A DNA stretch of 64,000 nucleotides from an uncultured Eubacteriales bacterium (GCA_949292905.1 CASFAV010000009.1:62001-126000), one strand, 5' to 3'. Counted from the first letter of the stretch, positions 27,138 to 34,278 are shown. Notes: generated by a model not told the origin, from the letters alone. Numbers and translations are program-made.

Positions 27138-27220
27138 AAAAAATATCCCCGGGATTCGCCACCCGGGGCAATTCCGCTACTGTCGAGCGGCAAGGCGTAA
27201 ACGCTCATAGCGTTTACCTA
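27138..27220 (-). ncRNA. Structured small RNA family B, copy B4
   Basis: Minus-strand promoter TTGACT (27250-27255), 18 bases, TATATT (27226-27231). First hairpin is GTAAACGC/GCGTTTAC, a compensated top pair relative to B1-B3. Second hairpin CCGC/GCGG. Terminator CCCCGGG/CCCGGGG followed by a T-run (27138-27143). Confidence 0.75.
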
Positions 27221-27255
27221 TAGTTAATATATCATAGCTTGAAATAACAAGTCAA

Positions 27256-27790
27256 GAAAAATCTGAGGTTATAAAAAATACAAATTATTCTCGTAAAGCG
27301 CACAGATTTACGATACGCGCGAAATAAGTTCGGAGCATTATGAGCGGAGCGGTGTTGCTTAATGTTGCAATATCTGCCGTAGTGAATCGGATAACCAATG
27401 TTGACGGTTTTTAGAAGGCAAAGAAGAGGAACGTAAAAAATGCGGTAAGAATGATATCGAAAATTATAATCTCCGCGGCTGTCCGAGATAAGCGTAATTT
27501 TTCGGTGAAGTCAGTATACGGCACACGGTAGGCGGGCAAGAAAGTATATGAACGCATAAATCGCTTAAATCCTTCGTCCGATCGCGAGAGATCTAACGGA
27601 AAATATTCGAAGATTTTTTCTCTGAAAAATTTTCCTTGTTCTCATATGAAAATTTCACGACGGATTTTTCATCGACTCGGTAACGAATTTTTTGAGTGAG
27701 CGGACTCTGAAAATCGTTTTCTGAGAGGCGAATTTTCTGAAATAAAAATAGAGGAGAAGCAAAATTTTCGAGCCGAAACATCCGTATATT
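27256..27790. other. Gene-free stretch between the RNA array and the prophage start
   Basis: No convincing reading frame and no further copy of the A, B or C RNAs. A 68-codon minus-strand frame at 27593-27799 has no ribosome site and Phe/Ser-rich, low-complexity content. The stretch ends at the dif-like site at 27791. Confidence 0.6.
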
Positions 27791-27819
27791 TATTCGCAAA
27801 ACAACAGCTTTTGCGAGTA
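27791..27819. other. Damaged dif-like site at the prophage left end
   Basis: Arm TATTCGCAAAA (27791-27801) and centre CAACAG are identical to 42234-42250. The right arm is TTTTGCGAGTA (27809-27819), with one inserted C before it and one substitution. Confidence 0.65.
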
Positions 27820-27871
27820 CCGGACTAAAAAGTAAAAGTCTTTGACTTTTAACTCAAATCGTGGAGGGATT

Positions 27872-28897
27872 ATGCAAAAATACAAATTATTAGAAAGGCG
27901 CGTTGAGAAAGTCTTTATTTCTCCGAATGCCGACGTCAACGTTACGTTTGCCGGGAATATAACGAAGGTCGTAACGGCGCTGCCGACGTCTTCGATGAAA
28001 GTTAAAATCCTGTCGAAGCTTGAAGTCGAGAAGTATGAGCTCGATCCTAATAAAAAGTGGTATCAGCGTTTGTCTGACGGCGAGATCAACGAATGCGAGC
28101 TTATGGAAACGAGAGAAGACGATTACTCCGGCGTAAAAGCAACGTTGTTACGCTTGCGCGGGTATATTAACGCGAATGTAACGAATGCGCATAAATGCAG
28201 ATGGATAACTCTTACATATCGTCAACGCGAAGACGAGAAGTCCGAAGCGGTGCCCATGACGGATCCGGAACGGCTGTATCTTGATTTTAAGCATTTCATT
28301 TTTCGCCTTCGTTTGAGGTATCCGGGAATGGAATATATAGCAGTTGCCGAACCACAGCAGAGCGGATCGTGGCATATGCACGTTATATTAATTTTCAAAA
28401 AACGCGCTCCGTTTATCCCGTTCGACGTGCTTCAAAATAAGTATTGGCGAAAAGGCTATGTTGATATTCAGAAGATAGACGATGATTGCGATAATCTCGG
28501 CGCGTATTTCAGCGCGTACCTTGCCAATATCGAATACGAGGAAGGGGACGAGCTTCAGGAAGGGGACGAGCTCGTTACCGGTAAAGACGCAAAGGGCAGA
28601 GAAAAGAAATTCATAAAAGGCGGCCGCTTGAAGTTCTATCCGCCGAAAATGAATTTATACAGGATCAGCCGAGGGATCGTCAAGCCGGAAGAAGCTCAGA
28701 TGAAGTATAAAGAGCTTGATAAGTCGAAGCTCGGCGCATTGACTCATAGCGAGATAATCGCTCTATATAACGAAGAAACCGATCGGATGATAACGTATAA
28801 ATACGAATATTATAATCGTAAGATCAAGCCTGAGGTAGAGGATCCGAGGCTTGAAAGTATCAGGCAGCGGCTACGTGAAATGACAAAACGGCGTTAA
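27872..28897 (+). CDS. Rolling-circle replication initiator (HUH Rep)
   Basis: 341 residues from ATG at 27872, which has GGAGGG six bases upstream; an upstream TTG in frame has none. HUH nickase motifs are in order: motif 1 ITLTY near residue 112, motif 2 WHMHVIL near 167-173 (the two metal-binding His), and motif 3 tyrosines in YFSAYL near 211-216. Nicks the double-strand origin and becomes joined to DNA in rolling-circle replication. As first gene after the dif-like site it fits the pII position of filamentous phages. A terminator hairpin follows 40 bases downstream. The family within HUH is not resolved. Confidence 0.85.
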   Translation: MQKYKLLERRVEKVFISPNADVNVTFAGNITKVVTALPTSSMKVKILSKLEVEKYELDPNKKWYQRLSDGEINECELMETREDDYSGVKATLLRLRGYINANVTNAHKCRWITLTYRQREDEKSEAVPMTDPERLYLDFKHFIFRLRLRYPGMEYIAVAEPQQSGSWHMHVILIFKKRAPFIPFDVLQNKYWRKGYVDIQKIDDDCDNLGAYFSAYLANIEYEEGDELQEGDELVTGKDAKGREKKFIKGGRLKFYPPKMNLYRISRGIVKPEEAQMKYKELDKSKLGALTHSEIIALYNEETDRMITYKYEYYNRKIKPEVEDPRLESIRQRLREMTKRR

Positions 28898-28935
28898 AAT
28901 CCCTTAATTACAATTCATAAAAAGAGAATAACGGA

Positions 28936-28960
28936 CCTCTCCGGAAACGAGAGGGCTTTT
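28936..28960 (+). terminator. Terminator after rep
   Basis: CCTCTC pairs with GAGAGG around a 7-base loop, followed by GCTTTTCC. Confidence 0.6.
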
Positions 28961-29106
28961 CCGTAACCGAAAAACGAATAAAATACCCCCGAAAACACGC
29001 GAAAAAGCCGATTTCAGCGTACTCGGCGTGATTACGCGCAGCCGGGGGAAAATTATGAGAAAGGGGGCGTGGGGGGATTGAGGCATTCCCCCCACTTATA
29101 CTATTA

Positions 29107-29172
29107 AAAACGGTCCGGGAGAGCGGATCCGTGCCGCGACAAAGTCCGGCACGGGCCGCGAAGGACCGTTTT
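29107..29172. repeat. Long hairpin, candidate replication origin or packaging signal
   Basis: A 66-base two-tier hairpin: outer stem AAAACGGTCC with its exact complement, inner stem CCGTGCC/GGCACGG (29129-29135 with 29148-29154), and GCGG/CCGC pairing between them. It lies between rep and the antirepressor gene. In filamentous phages such hairpins form the origin and packaging signal; it could also act as a bidirectional terminator. Confidence 0.6.
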
Positions 29173-29208
29173 CCGTATAAAAAATCAGCTCATAAAACCA
29201 CCGAAAGC

Positions 29209-29240
29209 CCTTATACGCGCGCGTCAGCGCGCGTATAAGG
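29209..29240. repeat. Perfect 14-bp hairpin near the presumed phage origin
   Basis: CCTTATACGCGCGC and its exact reverse complement flank GTCA. No T-run follows on either strand, so it is not an ordinary terminator. Single-stranded phage DNA would fold here stably. Confidence 0.65.
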
Positions 29241-29392
29241 ATAAGCTCGTTTATACAAGGATATTAGACAAAGCAAACGACAAAATTACAAAATCGAGAC
29301 AAGATGATCATCCATCATCCGGAGCATAGGCTCGGGTGGGGAGCGAAGCCGGAGGAGAGCAGCGGAGCCGGGTTCGCGGAAGGAATTTTTGA

Positions 29393-29421
29393 TTGACTCT
29401 CGTCCCGGGCTCTGCTATAAT
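29393..29421 (+). promoter_or_regulatory. Promoter upstream of the antirepressor-like gene
   Basis: TTGACT (29393-29398), 17 bases, TATAAT (29416-29421). The transcript would have a leader of about 180 bases before ATG at 29607; a 33-codon frame (29451-29552) in the leader has no ribosome site. Confidence 0.7.
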
Positions 29422-29606
29422 GCGTATAGGGAGCGTTATTTATTTGATTGATGGAGTTTGAAGAGTTCGATAATTATGATCAACGTTTAGAGACAGAAGC
29501 TCATAAATTCGAAGAACGAAACAAACAAATAAATCACCTCTTTTTTTTGTAAGGAAGCGGAAGCGATCCGGATAGTCAACGAAGGGTGGATTTCAGTAGA
29601 GGAACT

Positions 29607-30446
29607 ATGGACAACAGAATTAAAGTATTTGAAAGTAAGGAAGTCAGAACGGTTTGGAACGCCGAAGAGGAAGAGTATTACTTTTCCGTGGTAGATGTTG
29701 TGGCGGTCTTGACGGACAGCAAAGATCCGAGTGCATATTGGCGAAAGTTGAAGCAACGCTTAAAGTTGGAAGGCAATGAAACCGTGACAAATTGTCACGG
29801 TTTGAAAATGCAGGCATCTGACGGCAAAATGCGTATGACTGATTGTTTGGATACAAAAGGAATATTACGGCTTGTGCAATCTATACCTTCGCCGAAAGCC
29901 GAACCTTTCAAGATGTGGCTTGCGCAGGTCGGAAGCGAACGCCTTGATGAAATAGCGGATCCGGAGCAGGCTATTCTGAGAGGTGCGGAATATTACAGGC
30001 GCAAGGGATATTCTGAAGGTTGGATAAATCAACGTTTGCAAACCATAGAAATGCGGAAAGAGCTTACTGACGAGTGGAAATCGCGCGGAATAGAGCAGGA
30101 GAGGGAGTATGCCATTTTGACCAACGAGATGACAAAAGCGTGGAGCGGGCTATCGGTACGTGAATATAAAGAATTCAAAGGATTAAAGAAAGAAAATCTG
30201 CGCGACAACATGACCAATATCGAATTGGTTCTGAATATGCTGGCGGAAGTTACGACAACGGCTATTTCACGACAGGAGCAGCCCGGAACTTTTGATGAAA
30301 ATAAAGCTGTCGCGCGTCGCGGCGGAAAAGTGGCGAAGAATGCCCGTACTGACATTGAAACGCAGCTGGGACAATCGGTCATATCTCCGCTGAACGCAAA
30401 CGATAAACTTGCGCTCGAAGTAAAACAAGACGAAGATAAAACTTAA
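29607..30446 (+). CDS. Bro-N / DinD-type antirepressor-like protein
   Basis: 279 residues from ATG at 29607 (GAGG upstream). Residues 1-105 form a Bro-N domain (VWNAEEEEYYFSVVDVVAVL, DPSAYWRKLKQRL, TDCLDTKGILRLVQSI). The rest, with EWKSRGIEQEREYAILTNEM and KARTD-like segments, matches the long C-terminal half of DinD-like prophage proteins. Such proteins are often antirepressors or damage-responsive, and this one may counter the XRE repressor at 31508. The next gene is convergent. Confidence 0.75.
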   Translation: MDNRIKVFESKEVRTVWNAEEEEYYFSVVDVVAVLTDSKDPSAYWRKLKQRLKLEGNETVTNCHGLKMQASDGKMRMTDCLDTKGILRLVQSIPSPKAEPFKMWLAQVGSERLDEIADPEQAILRGAEYYRRKGYSEGWINQRLQTIEMRKELTDEWKSRGIEQEREYAILTNEMTKAWSGLSVREYKEFKGLKKENLRDNMTNIELVLNMLAEVTTTAISRQEQPGTFDENKAVARRGGKVAKNARTDIETQLGQSVISPLNANDKLALEVKQDEDKT

Positions 30447-30465
30447 AAGCGCCGGTGTGGCGCTT

Positions 30466-31194
30466 TTATTTTAAGTTTATATTAAATTCGAAGAAAATTT
30501 TATCTATTGCTCGTTTAATGTCTTTTATGTCTTCTGCTGTTGTTCCGGCTAATTTTATTCCATGTTTTTTATATATATTTTGTGTGTATTGTTTTTTTTC
30601 GATATATCGAGGATCTTTGGTGTTTTCATATCCCCAATGTTCTATGTATAAATCATAATCGGGAAGATAAAAATCCGGGTGTAGTTCTTTTGTTTCTCCT
30701 TTTTCGTCTTTATAGAAAAAAGATTTTTCGTATTCGCATTTAATATTTCTATAATAGAGTTCGTCATAAATGATTTTTTCTTGCTGACTTCTCACATACA
30801 TTCCGTTTGCAGTTTTAACGTCACGATTACCATACTCATCTATTACAACGAATTCTTTTAAATTTTTAATTATTACCGTTACGTTTTTGTCTTTATATTT
30901 ATAATAATGTTCTTTGCAAAACAAATTTCCGTTTTCTGTTTCTTTGCCGCAAAAAAGACAGAATTTATTTATTTTACCTTCGTCCTTTTTTTCTTCGGAA
31001 CTGTTTATATTTTGTTTACACTTGCATTCTTCGTTTGCAAGGTAGAAGGATCCGCAATCGGGGCATTGAATAAGTTTGCCTTCTTTCAGCATTTGCGCAT
31101 GCTCACGGCATAAGCCGTCTTTGCGTGCGTTGCCGTACCAAACGCTTGTAGGATTTCCGCAGATAGGGCATTTAGGTTCTATTTTTTTTGTCAT
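30466..31194 (-). CDS. Zinc-finger protein with PD-(D/E)XK nuclease-like domain
   Basis: About 242 residues from ATG at 31194. The N-terminal half has several CxxC zinc-binding pairs (CPICGN, CPDCGS, CKC, CLFCGK). The C-terminal half has RSQQEKIIYDELYYRN, then HPDFYLPDYDLYIEHWGY, the E...HPDF-x-DLYIE layout of restriction-nuclease-fold domains found at the end of some helicases. AT-rich compared with the housekeeping genes. It is in a minus-strand block with the repressor, where prophages often carry cargo such as exclusion or defence genes. Function is inferred from motifs only. Confidence 0.65.
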   Translation of the reverse strand: MTKKIEPKCPICGNPTSVWYGNARKDGLCREHAQMLKEGKLIQCPDCGSFYLANEECKCKQNINSSEEKKDEGKINKFCLFCGKETENGNLFCKEHYYKYKDKNVTVIIKNLKEFVVIDEYGNRDVKTANGMYVRSQQEKIIYDELYYRNIKCEYEKSFFYKDEKGETKELHPDFYLPDYDLYIEHWGYENTKDPRYIEKKQYTQNIYKKHGIKLAGTTAEDIKDIKRAIDKIFFEFNINLK

Positions 31195-31501
31195 AAATTG
31201 TTTCAACCTTTTTATTTTTTTTGTTTTTGATGTGCAAAATTATTGAAGATATAAAGGTAATAAGCCAAATTGCAAATAAGATTACTGCTATAATCATATT
31301 AACATATCTATAGTTTTCAGCGAATTTATTGATAAAAAAGTTGTTAATGCCTATTATTGTTAAAATTACAAATAAAAATATAAATGATTGAATTATTGTT
31401 TTAGTAATTGAATCATTTTTAATTATATTCTTGTTTTTGTTATATTCTTTGTCATCTTTATATAATTTGTACGCATATTTAATATTTTTTTTAATATCCA
31501 T
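31172..31501 (-). CDS. Two-span membrane protein beside the prophage repressor
   Basis: 109 residues, Lys/Asn/Ile-rich. Charged N-terminus, then two membrane helices (about 35-57 and 66-92) and a basic tail. It lies 6 bases after the repressor gene and overlaps the nuclease-like gene start, so the three form one lysogeny-phase operon. A superinfection-exclusion role would fit the position but is not shown. Confidence 0.6.
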   Translation of the reverse strand: MDIKKNIKYAYKLYKDDKEYNKNKNIIKNDSITKTIIQSFIFLFVILTIIGINNFFINKFAENYRYVNMIIAVILFAIWLITFISSIILHIKNKKNKKVETIYDKKNRT

Positions 31502-31507
31502 AGTCCC

Positions 31508-31801
31508 TTATTTTTTTATTGTCTGATTTATTGTTCCTTTGTTGTTTCTAAAGTCATTGTTAATTTTGCCAATAGAAACGTTTTCTGGGTTATTATCTAT
31601 ACAGAGTATATAATTTGCATCTAGATCTAATACTTGACACAAGTTTGCAAAGGTATCTAGCGCCGGCATAGCGTGTCCCGATAAATAGCGTTGAACTGCT
31701 TGTTGACTTATACCGAGTTTTTTCGCTATTTCGGTTTGGGATTGTCCGCTTTCTTTTATTGATTCTTGTATTTTTTTTCTAATTTGGTCGAGGTCAATCA
31801 T
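31508..31801 (-). CDS. XRE-family prophage repressor
   Basis: 97 residues. The helix-turn-helix is canonical: QSQTEIAKKLGISQQAVQRYL (about residues 20-40), then FANLCQVLDLDANYIL. A short C-terminal tail without a protease domain means it is not RecA-cleavable like CI of lambda. Divergent from the early plus-strand genes at 31912; two inverted-repeat operators lie in the gap. Confidence 0.8.
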   Translation of the reverse strand: MIDLDQIRKKIQESIKESGQSQTEIAKKLGISQQAVQRYLSGHAMPALDTFANLCQVLDLDANYILCIDNNPENVSIGKINNDFRNNKGTINQTIKK

Positions 31802-31841
31802 AATTCTTACCTTATATTTAACAAATCTTAGTAGTTTTGTC

Positions 31842-31893
31842 TTGACTTACAATTATTAGTTGTGATATATTTAATATAACAATCACTGATTGT
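31842..31893 (+). promoter_or_regulatory. Phage early promoter with two repressor operators
   Basis: TTGACT (31842-31847), 18 bases, TATATT (31866-31871). Two copies of ACAAT-N5-RTTGT: 31849-31863 (between -35 and -10) and 31879-31893 (just after the -10). Both would block RNA polymerase if bound by the divergent XRE protein. Third, weaker ACAAA...TTTGT at 31821-31840. Confidence 0.75.
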
Positions 31894-31911
31894 AGTTTTT
31901 AGGAGGTATAT

Positions 31912-32085
31912 ATGGCAAAGCGAAAACGCAGTTGTATTCTGTATTCTGAGCGCAAAGCATTAGCAGACATTTTGGAAAAATGGATAAAAATGTGCGGCGT
32001 TGACTGTTCTGTGTTCAATGTTTTAACTTTTCTGAATTCTGAAAAGTTAATGGATGCAGATGCCGTTGCTGCGTTTATAAATTAG
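31912..32085 (+). CDS. Small basic phage protein, first gene after the operator, ending at an in-frame TAG
   Basis: 57 codons from ATG with AGGAGG upstream, the best ribosome site in this stretch. It starts MAKRKRSC and has a short helical core. The stop is TAG, after which the same frame continues 45 codons to TAA at 32221, including a segment ending KQKRGRPQNI that looks like a basic DNA-contacting tail. Either the gene has a nonsense mutation, or TAG is read through, or these are two genes with the second starting at ATG 32131. Position suggests a Cro- or Xis-like early regulator. Confidence 0.55.
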   Translation: MAKRKRSCILYSERKALADILEKWIKMCGVDCSVFNVLTFLNSEKLMDADAVAAFIN

Positions 32086-32130
32086 GGTGGCGTTAAACCC
32101 AATTGCGAGTATAATCCCGGCTTCAAAACA

Positions 32131-32223
32131 ATGGGGGACATTATACAAGTCAGATATTATCCTGACGGTGTTGTAGAAGTAAAAACAATAAAGCAAAAGC
32201 GCGGTCGTCCGCAAAATATATAA
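32131..32223 (+). CDS. Possible second small early protein or the read-through tail of the gene at 31912
   Basis: 30 codons, MGDIIQVRYYPDG...KRGRPQNI, in frame with the preceding gene past its TAG. No ribosome site precedes ATG 32131, which favours this being the detached C-terminus of the upstream gene. The RGRP motif resembles an AT-hook. Confidence 0.35.
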   Translation: MGDIIQVRYYPDGVVEVKTIKQKRGRPQNI

Positions 32224-32237
32224 AAGAGGTGAAAAAG

Positions 32238-33257
32238 ATGGAAAACGTGCAAAAAGTGATAGTTTCCGGCTACGGTCAGACGTCTGACCGCGAGATAAGT
32301 GTAGTAGAGAAGAAATACTTCGAGCTCCCGGAAGACTTCCCGGAGATCCCGGAAGGGTATAAGGTATGGAAAGGAAGCAAAATTGTTTCTTGTCTGTCGG
32401 AATTCTTTTCGTATGAGGATTATATTTATGTTTTAAGGTCTTTTGAGAGTTATTCAGTTTGTTGTTTTAAATTCTGGTTTAAATCCCGTTCTTTCTTTAT
32501 TTCATTTACTCCGGAAAATACTAATCATGAATTTTTTATATCAATATCCGGGAAGGAATATTTATATATAAAGTTTGATATATCGGGATTTCTTAAGATT
32601 CCGTATACGTCGTTAAGGCGGAAAATTTTAGAAAATTTAGGTGTTTACGATTTCGTTAATGAAACTGAGCTTCCGAACGGATTGAGTACGGATTTCAAGT
32701 CTTCGGTAGAAGCTCTTGACGTTCTGAACGTAGATCTTCAGAAGAATTTCCTTAAGATAGCGGCATATCTCAGGCTCATGAATGCATATCCCGGCAATTT
32801 CGAAAAGTTCGGCTGTAAAGACGTATATCAGTTTGCCGAAAGGCGTTGGGGTTACGGATCCACGTCGGTTAAAAATTTCCTCGCGATAGCAGAAAAATTC
32901 ATGTCCGGGCAAGAGCTGTTGCCGGCTGCCGCAGGCTACGGGTATTCTCAGCTCGTGGAGCTTTCGTCCGTTCCGGACGGAGCGCTTGCGGAATTTAATC
33001 CGAAGATGACGATCGCGGAGATCCGCAAGAAGAAAAAGGAAGCCCTCGAGGGCGAGAAGGAAGAGAAGGAAAAAGCTCCGAAGAAGGAAAAAGAGATAGA
33101 CGTGTTCAAAACGTCGCTTCGTGCGTTCTTCTGGGGATATAAAATTCCGTACGACGATCCGAAAAGCAGCGGATACAAGGTATATCGTAAGGCGTTACGC
33201 GAGGTTATCGAGAAGCTCAACTATAAGTTCGATCTCGGTATAAAAGCAGATTATTAA
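32238..33257 (+). CDS. Phage protein with DUF3102-like central region
   Basis: 339 residues from ATG at 32238 (AGAGG eight bases upstream; an earlier GTG is too close to it). Residues about 175-270 follow the pattern of DUF3102-type DNA-binding proteins of mobile elements: a helix with aromatic-rich FAERRWGYGSTSVKNFLAIAE, then GYGYSQLVELSSVP and MTIAEIRKKKKEA. The N-terminal 150 residues are aromatic-rich and unknown; a Lys/Glu linker and a compact C-terminus follow. Plausible role: regulator or replication accessory. The first 90 codons are locally more AT-rich than the rest. Confidence 0.55.
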   Translation: MENVQKVIVSGYGQTSDREISVVEKKYFELPEDFPEIPEGYKVWKGSKIVSCLSEFFSYEDYIYVLRSFESYSVCCFKFWFKSRSFFISFTPENTNHEFFISISGKEYLYIKFDISGFLKIPYTSLRRKILENLGVYDFVNETELPNGLSTDFKSSVEALDVLNVDLQKNFLKIAAYLRLMNAYPGNFEKFGCKDVYQFAERRWGYGSTSVKNFLAIAEKFMSGQELLPAAAGYGYSQLVELSSVPDGALAEFNPKMTIAEIRKKKKEALEGEKEEKEKAPKKEKEIDVFKTSLRAFFWGYKIPYDDPKSSGYKVYRKALREVIEKLNYKFDLGIKADY

Positions 33258-33311
33258 TGCACCGACCGAAAGGCGGTTAAGCATAGCCCATAGGGTAAAA
33301 GGAGTAGTAAT

Positions 33312-33791
33312 ATGGCAAAAAAGTATGATTTCGAAGAAGTCAAAAACGTAAAAGATCTTCCGATCAAAGTAGAGTACGGCACCTACAAAAACGATGCCGG
33401 CGAGCTACAGGAAAGGGTGACGTTCTATGTCGAAGTGGCGGTAGACGGAGAAAGCGAGAGAGTTAATCTCCGAATTCCTTCCGGTATGAAAAAGCGACAG
33501 CTTCTCAAACGTATCGAGTCCGGCGACGTCGCCACGCTCAGAGTAAAGGCGGGTAGTTTCATTACTAAGCAGGGCGAAAAGAAATACGGTTGCTTTTTCT
33601 TCGTGCCTCTCACCGTATCGGGCTTCGAATGTGAAGTCAGAGTAAGCGTAGTCGGTGAACAGCTCGGAGATAGAGATAGCGGATTTATGGATAACCGTCT
33701 TGAACGCTTCCTCGTTCTGCGTGAGCTCGGACTCAAGATCGATTCGGTCGGCATCGAAGAGCTCGATCTTCCCTTCGAGGGAAATGAATAG
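33312..33791 (+). CDS. SSB-like small phage protein (candidate pV analog)
   Basis: 159 residues, beta-strand-rich. The last residues, IEELDLPFEGNE, resemble the acidic DDIPF tip of single-stranded-DNA-binding proteins, and the order Rep ... this gene ... coat-like genes is where filamentous phages encode the SSB pV. No family motif proves an OB fold. GGAG lies upstream of the ATG. Two pseudoknot elements follow directly. Confidence 0.45.
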   Translation: MAKKYDFEEVKNVKDLPIKVEYGTYKNDAGELQERVTFYVEVAVDGESERVNLRIPSGMKKRQLLKRIESGDVATLRVKAGSFITKQGEKKYGCFFFVPLTVSGFECEVRVSVVGEQLGDRDSGFMDNRLERFLVLRELGLKIDSVGIEELDLPFEGNE

Positions 33792-33837
33792 CTTGTAAGC
33801 TGTACGGTATGGTATAGTTTCATCTTTTTACCCCCAT

Positions 33838-33875
33838 GTCCTTTGACGGGTTCGGACGTAAAAGTAAATCCGTCA
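33838..33875 (+). repeat. H-type pseudoknot element, copy R1
   Basis: GTCC (33838-33841) can pair with GGAC (33854-33857), which lies in the loop of a 9-bp stem TGACGGGTT/AATCCGTCA (33844-33852 with 33867-33875, one G-T pair). First of three near-identical elements. Confidence 0.65.
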
Positions 33876-33901
33876 CCATTCATAATTTTCCCCCTTGTCT
33901 T

Positions 33902-33938
33902 GTCCTTTGACGGGTTCGGACGTTAAATAAACCCGGCA
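33902..33938 (+). repeat. H-type pseudoknot element, copy R2
   Basis: GTCC (33902-33905) with GGAC (33918-33921); stem TGACGGGTT with AACCCGGCA (33908-33916 with 33930-33938, one mismatch). It ends 26 bases before the ATG at 33964, just upstream of the AGAGGAGG ribosome site, so it would lie in the leader of that gene. Confidence 0.65.
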
Positions 33939-33963
33939 CCAATTAAATTTAGAGGAGGTATAT

Positions 33964-34215
33964 ATGGACAAGCTCGACAGACATCAGAAATCCGATAAGC
34001 TGAAGTGGGTACTCACGGCGATCGTTCTCGTAATTATTCTTGCCATGCTCGGCGGTATTGTCGGCGTACTTGCAACGAAAACGGATCTTTTGGATCCGTC
34101 CGTAGGTATCGAGTCCGGCGATCAGAGCGGCGATCAGAGCGGAGAAGAAAGTCCCGTCACCGAAACGGTAGAGCAAGGCGTATTTGTCGTGGACGTAGCA
34201 GAAGCGGCAATTTAA
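33964..34215 (+). CDS. Small single-span membrane protein, candidate coat protein
   Basis: 83 residues. A basic N-terminus (MDKLDRHQKSDKLKW), one long hydrophobic helix (about 15-38, Gly-containing) and an acidic tail with the repeat SGDQSGDQSGEES. It has the strongest ribosome site of the prophage (AGAGGAGG, eight bases from ATG) and is flanked by pseudoknot elements R2 and R3, as expected for an abundant virion protein. Size and single helix fit a filamentous-phage major coat protein, but the charge order is opposite to that of M13 pVIII. Assignment is tentative. Confidence 0.5.
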   Translation: MDKLDRHQKSDKLKWVLTAIVLVIILAMLGGIVGVLATKTDLLDPSVGIESGDQSGDQSGEESPVTETVEQGVFVVDVAEAAI

Positions 34216-34241
34216 TTTCGTCAACACTTTTTTATGTTTTT

Positions 34242-34278
34242 GTCCTTTGCCGGGTGTGGACGGAAAATAAACCCGGCA
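34242..34278 (+). repeat. H-type pseudoknot element, copy R3
   Basis: GTCC (34242-34245) with GGAC (34258-34261); stem TGCCGGGT/ACCCGGCA, 8 bp perfect (34248-34255 with 34271-34278). Compared with R1, an A-T pair is replaced by C-G, a compensatory change. Confidence 0.65.

Noticed and set aside
25553..27220. CRISPR array
   Set aside because: Repeats are 70-120 bases, of two or three kinds, with no short regular spacers and no cas genes nearby.
27593..27799. 68-codon minus-strand frame before rep
   Set aside because: No ribosome site, low-complexity Phe/Ser/Lys content, and it runs into the dif-like site.
29451..29552. 33-codon frame in the leader of the antirepressor-like gene, followed by a T8 run and an open shifted frame
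   Set aside because: No ribosome site and no recognisable product. The shifted continuation overlaps the real gene in another frame.
31821..31840. Third operator ACAAA...TTTGT upstream of the phage early promoter
   Set aside because: Spacing differs from the two good operators, so it is mentioned only as a weak possibility.
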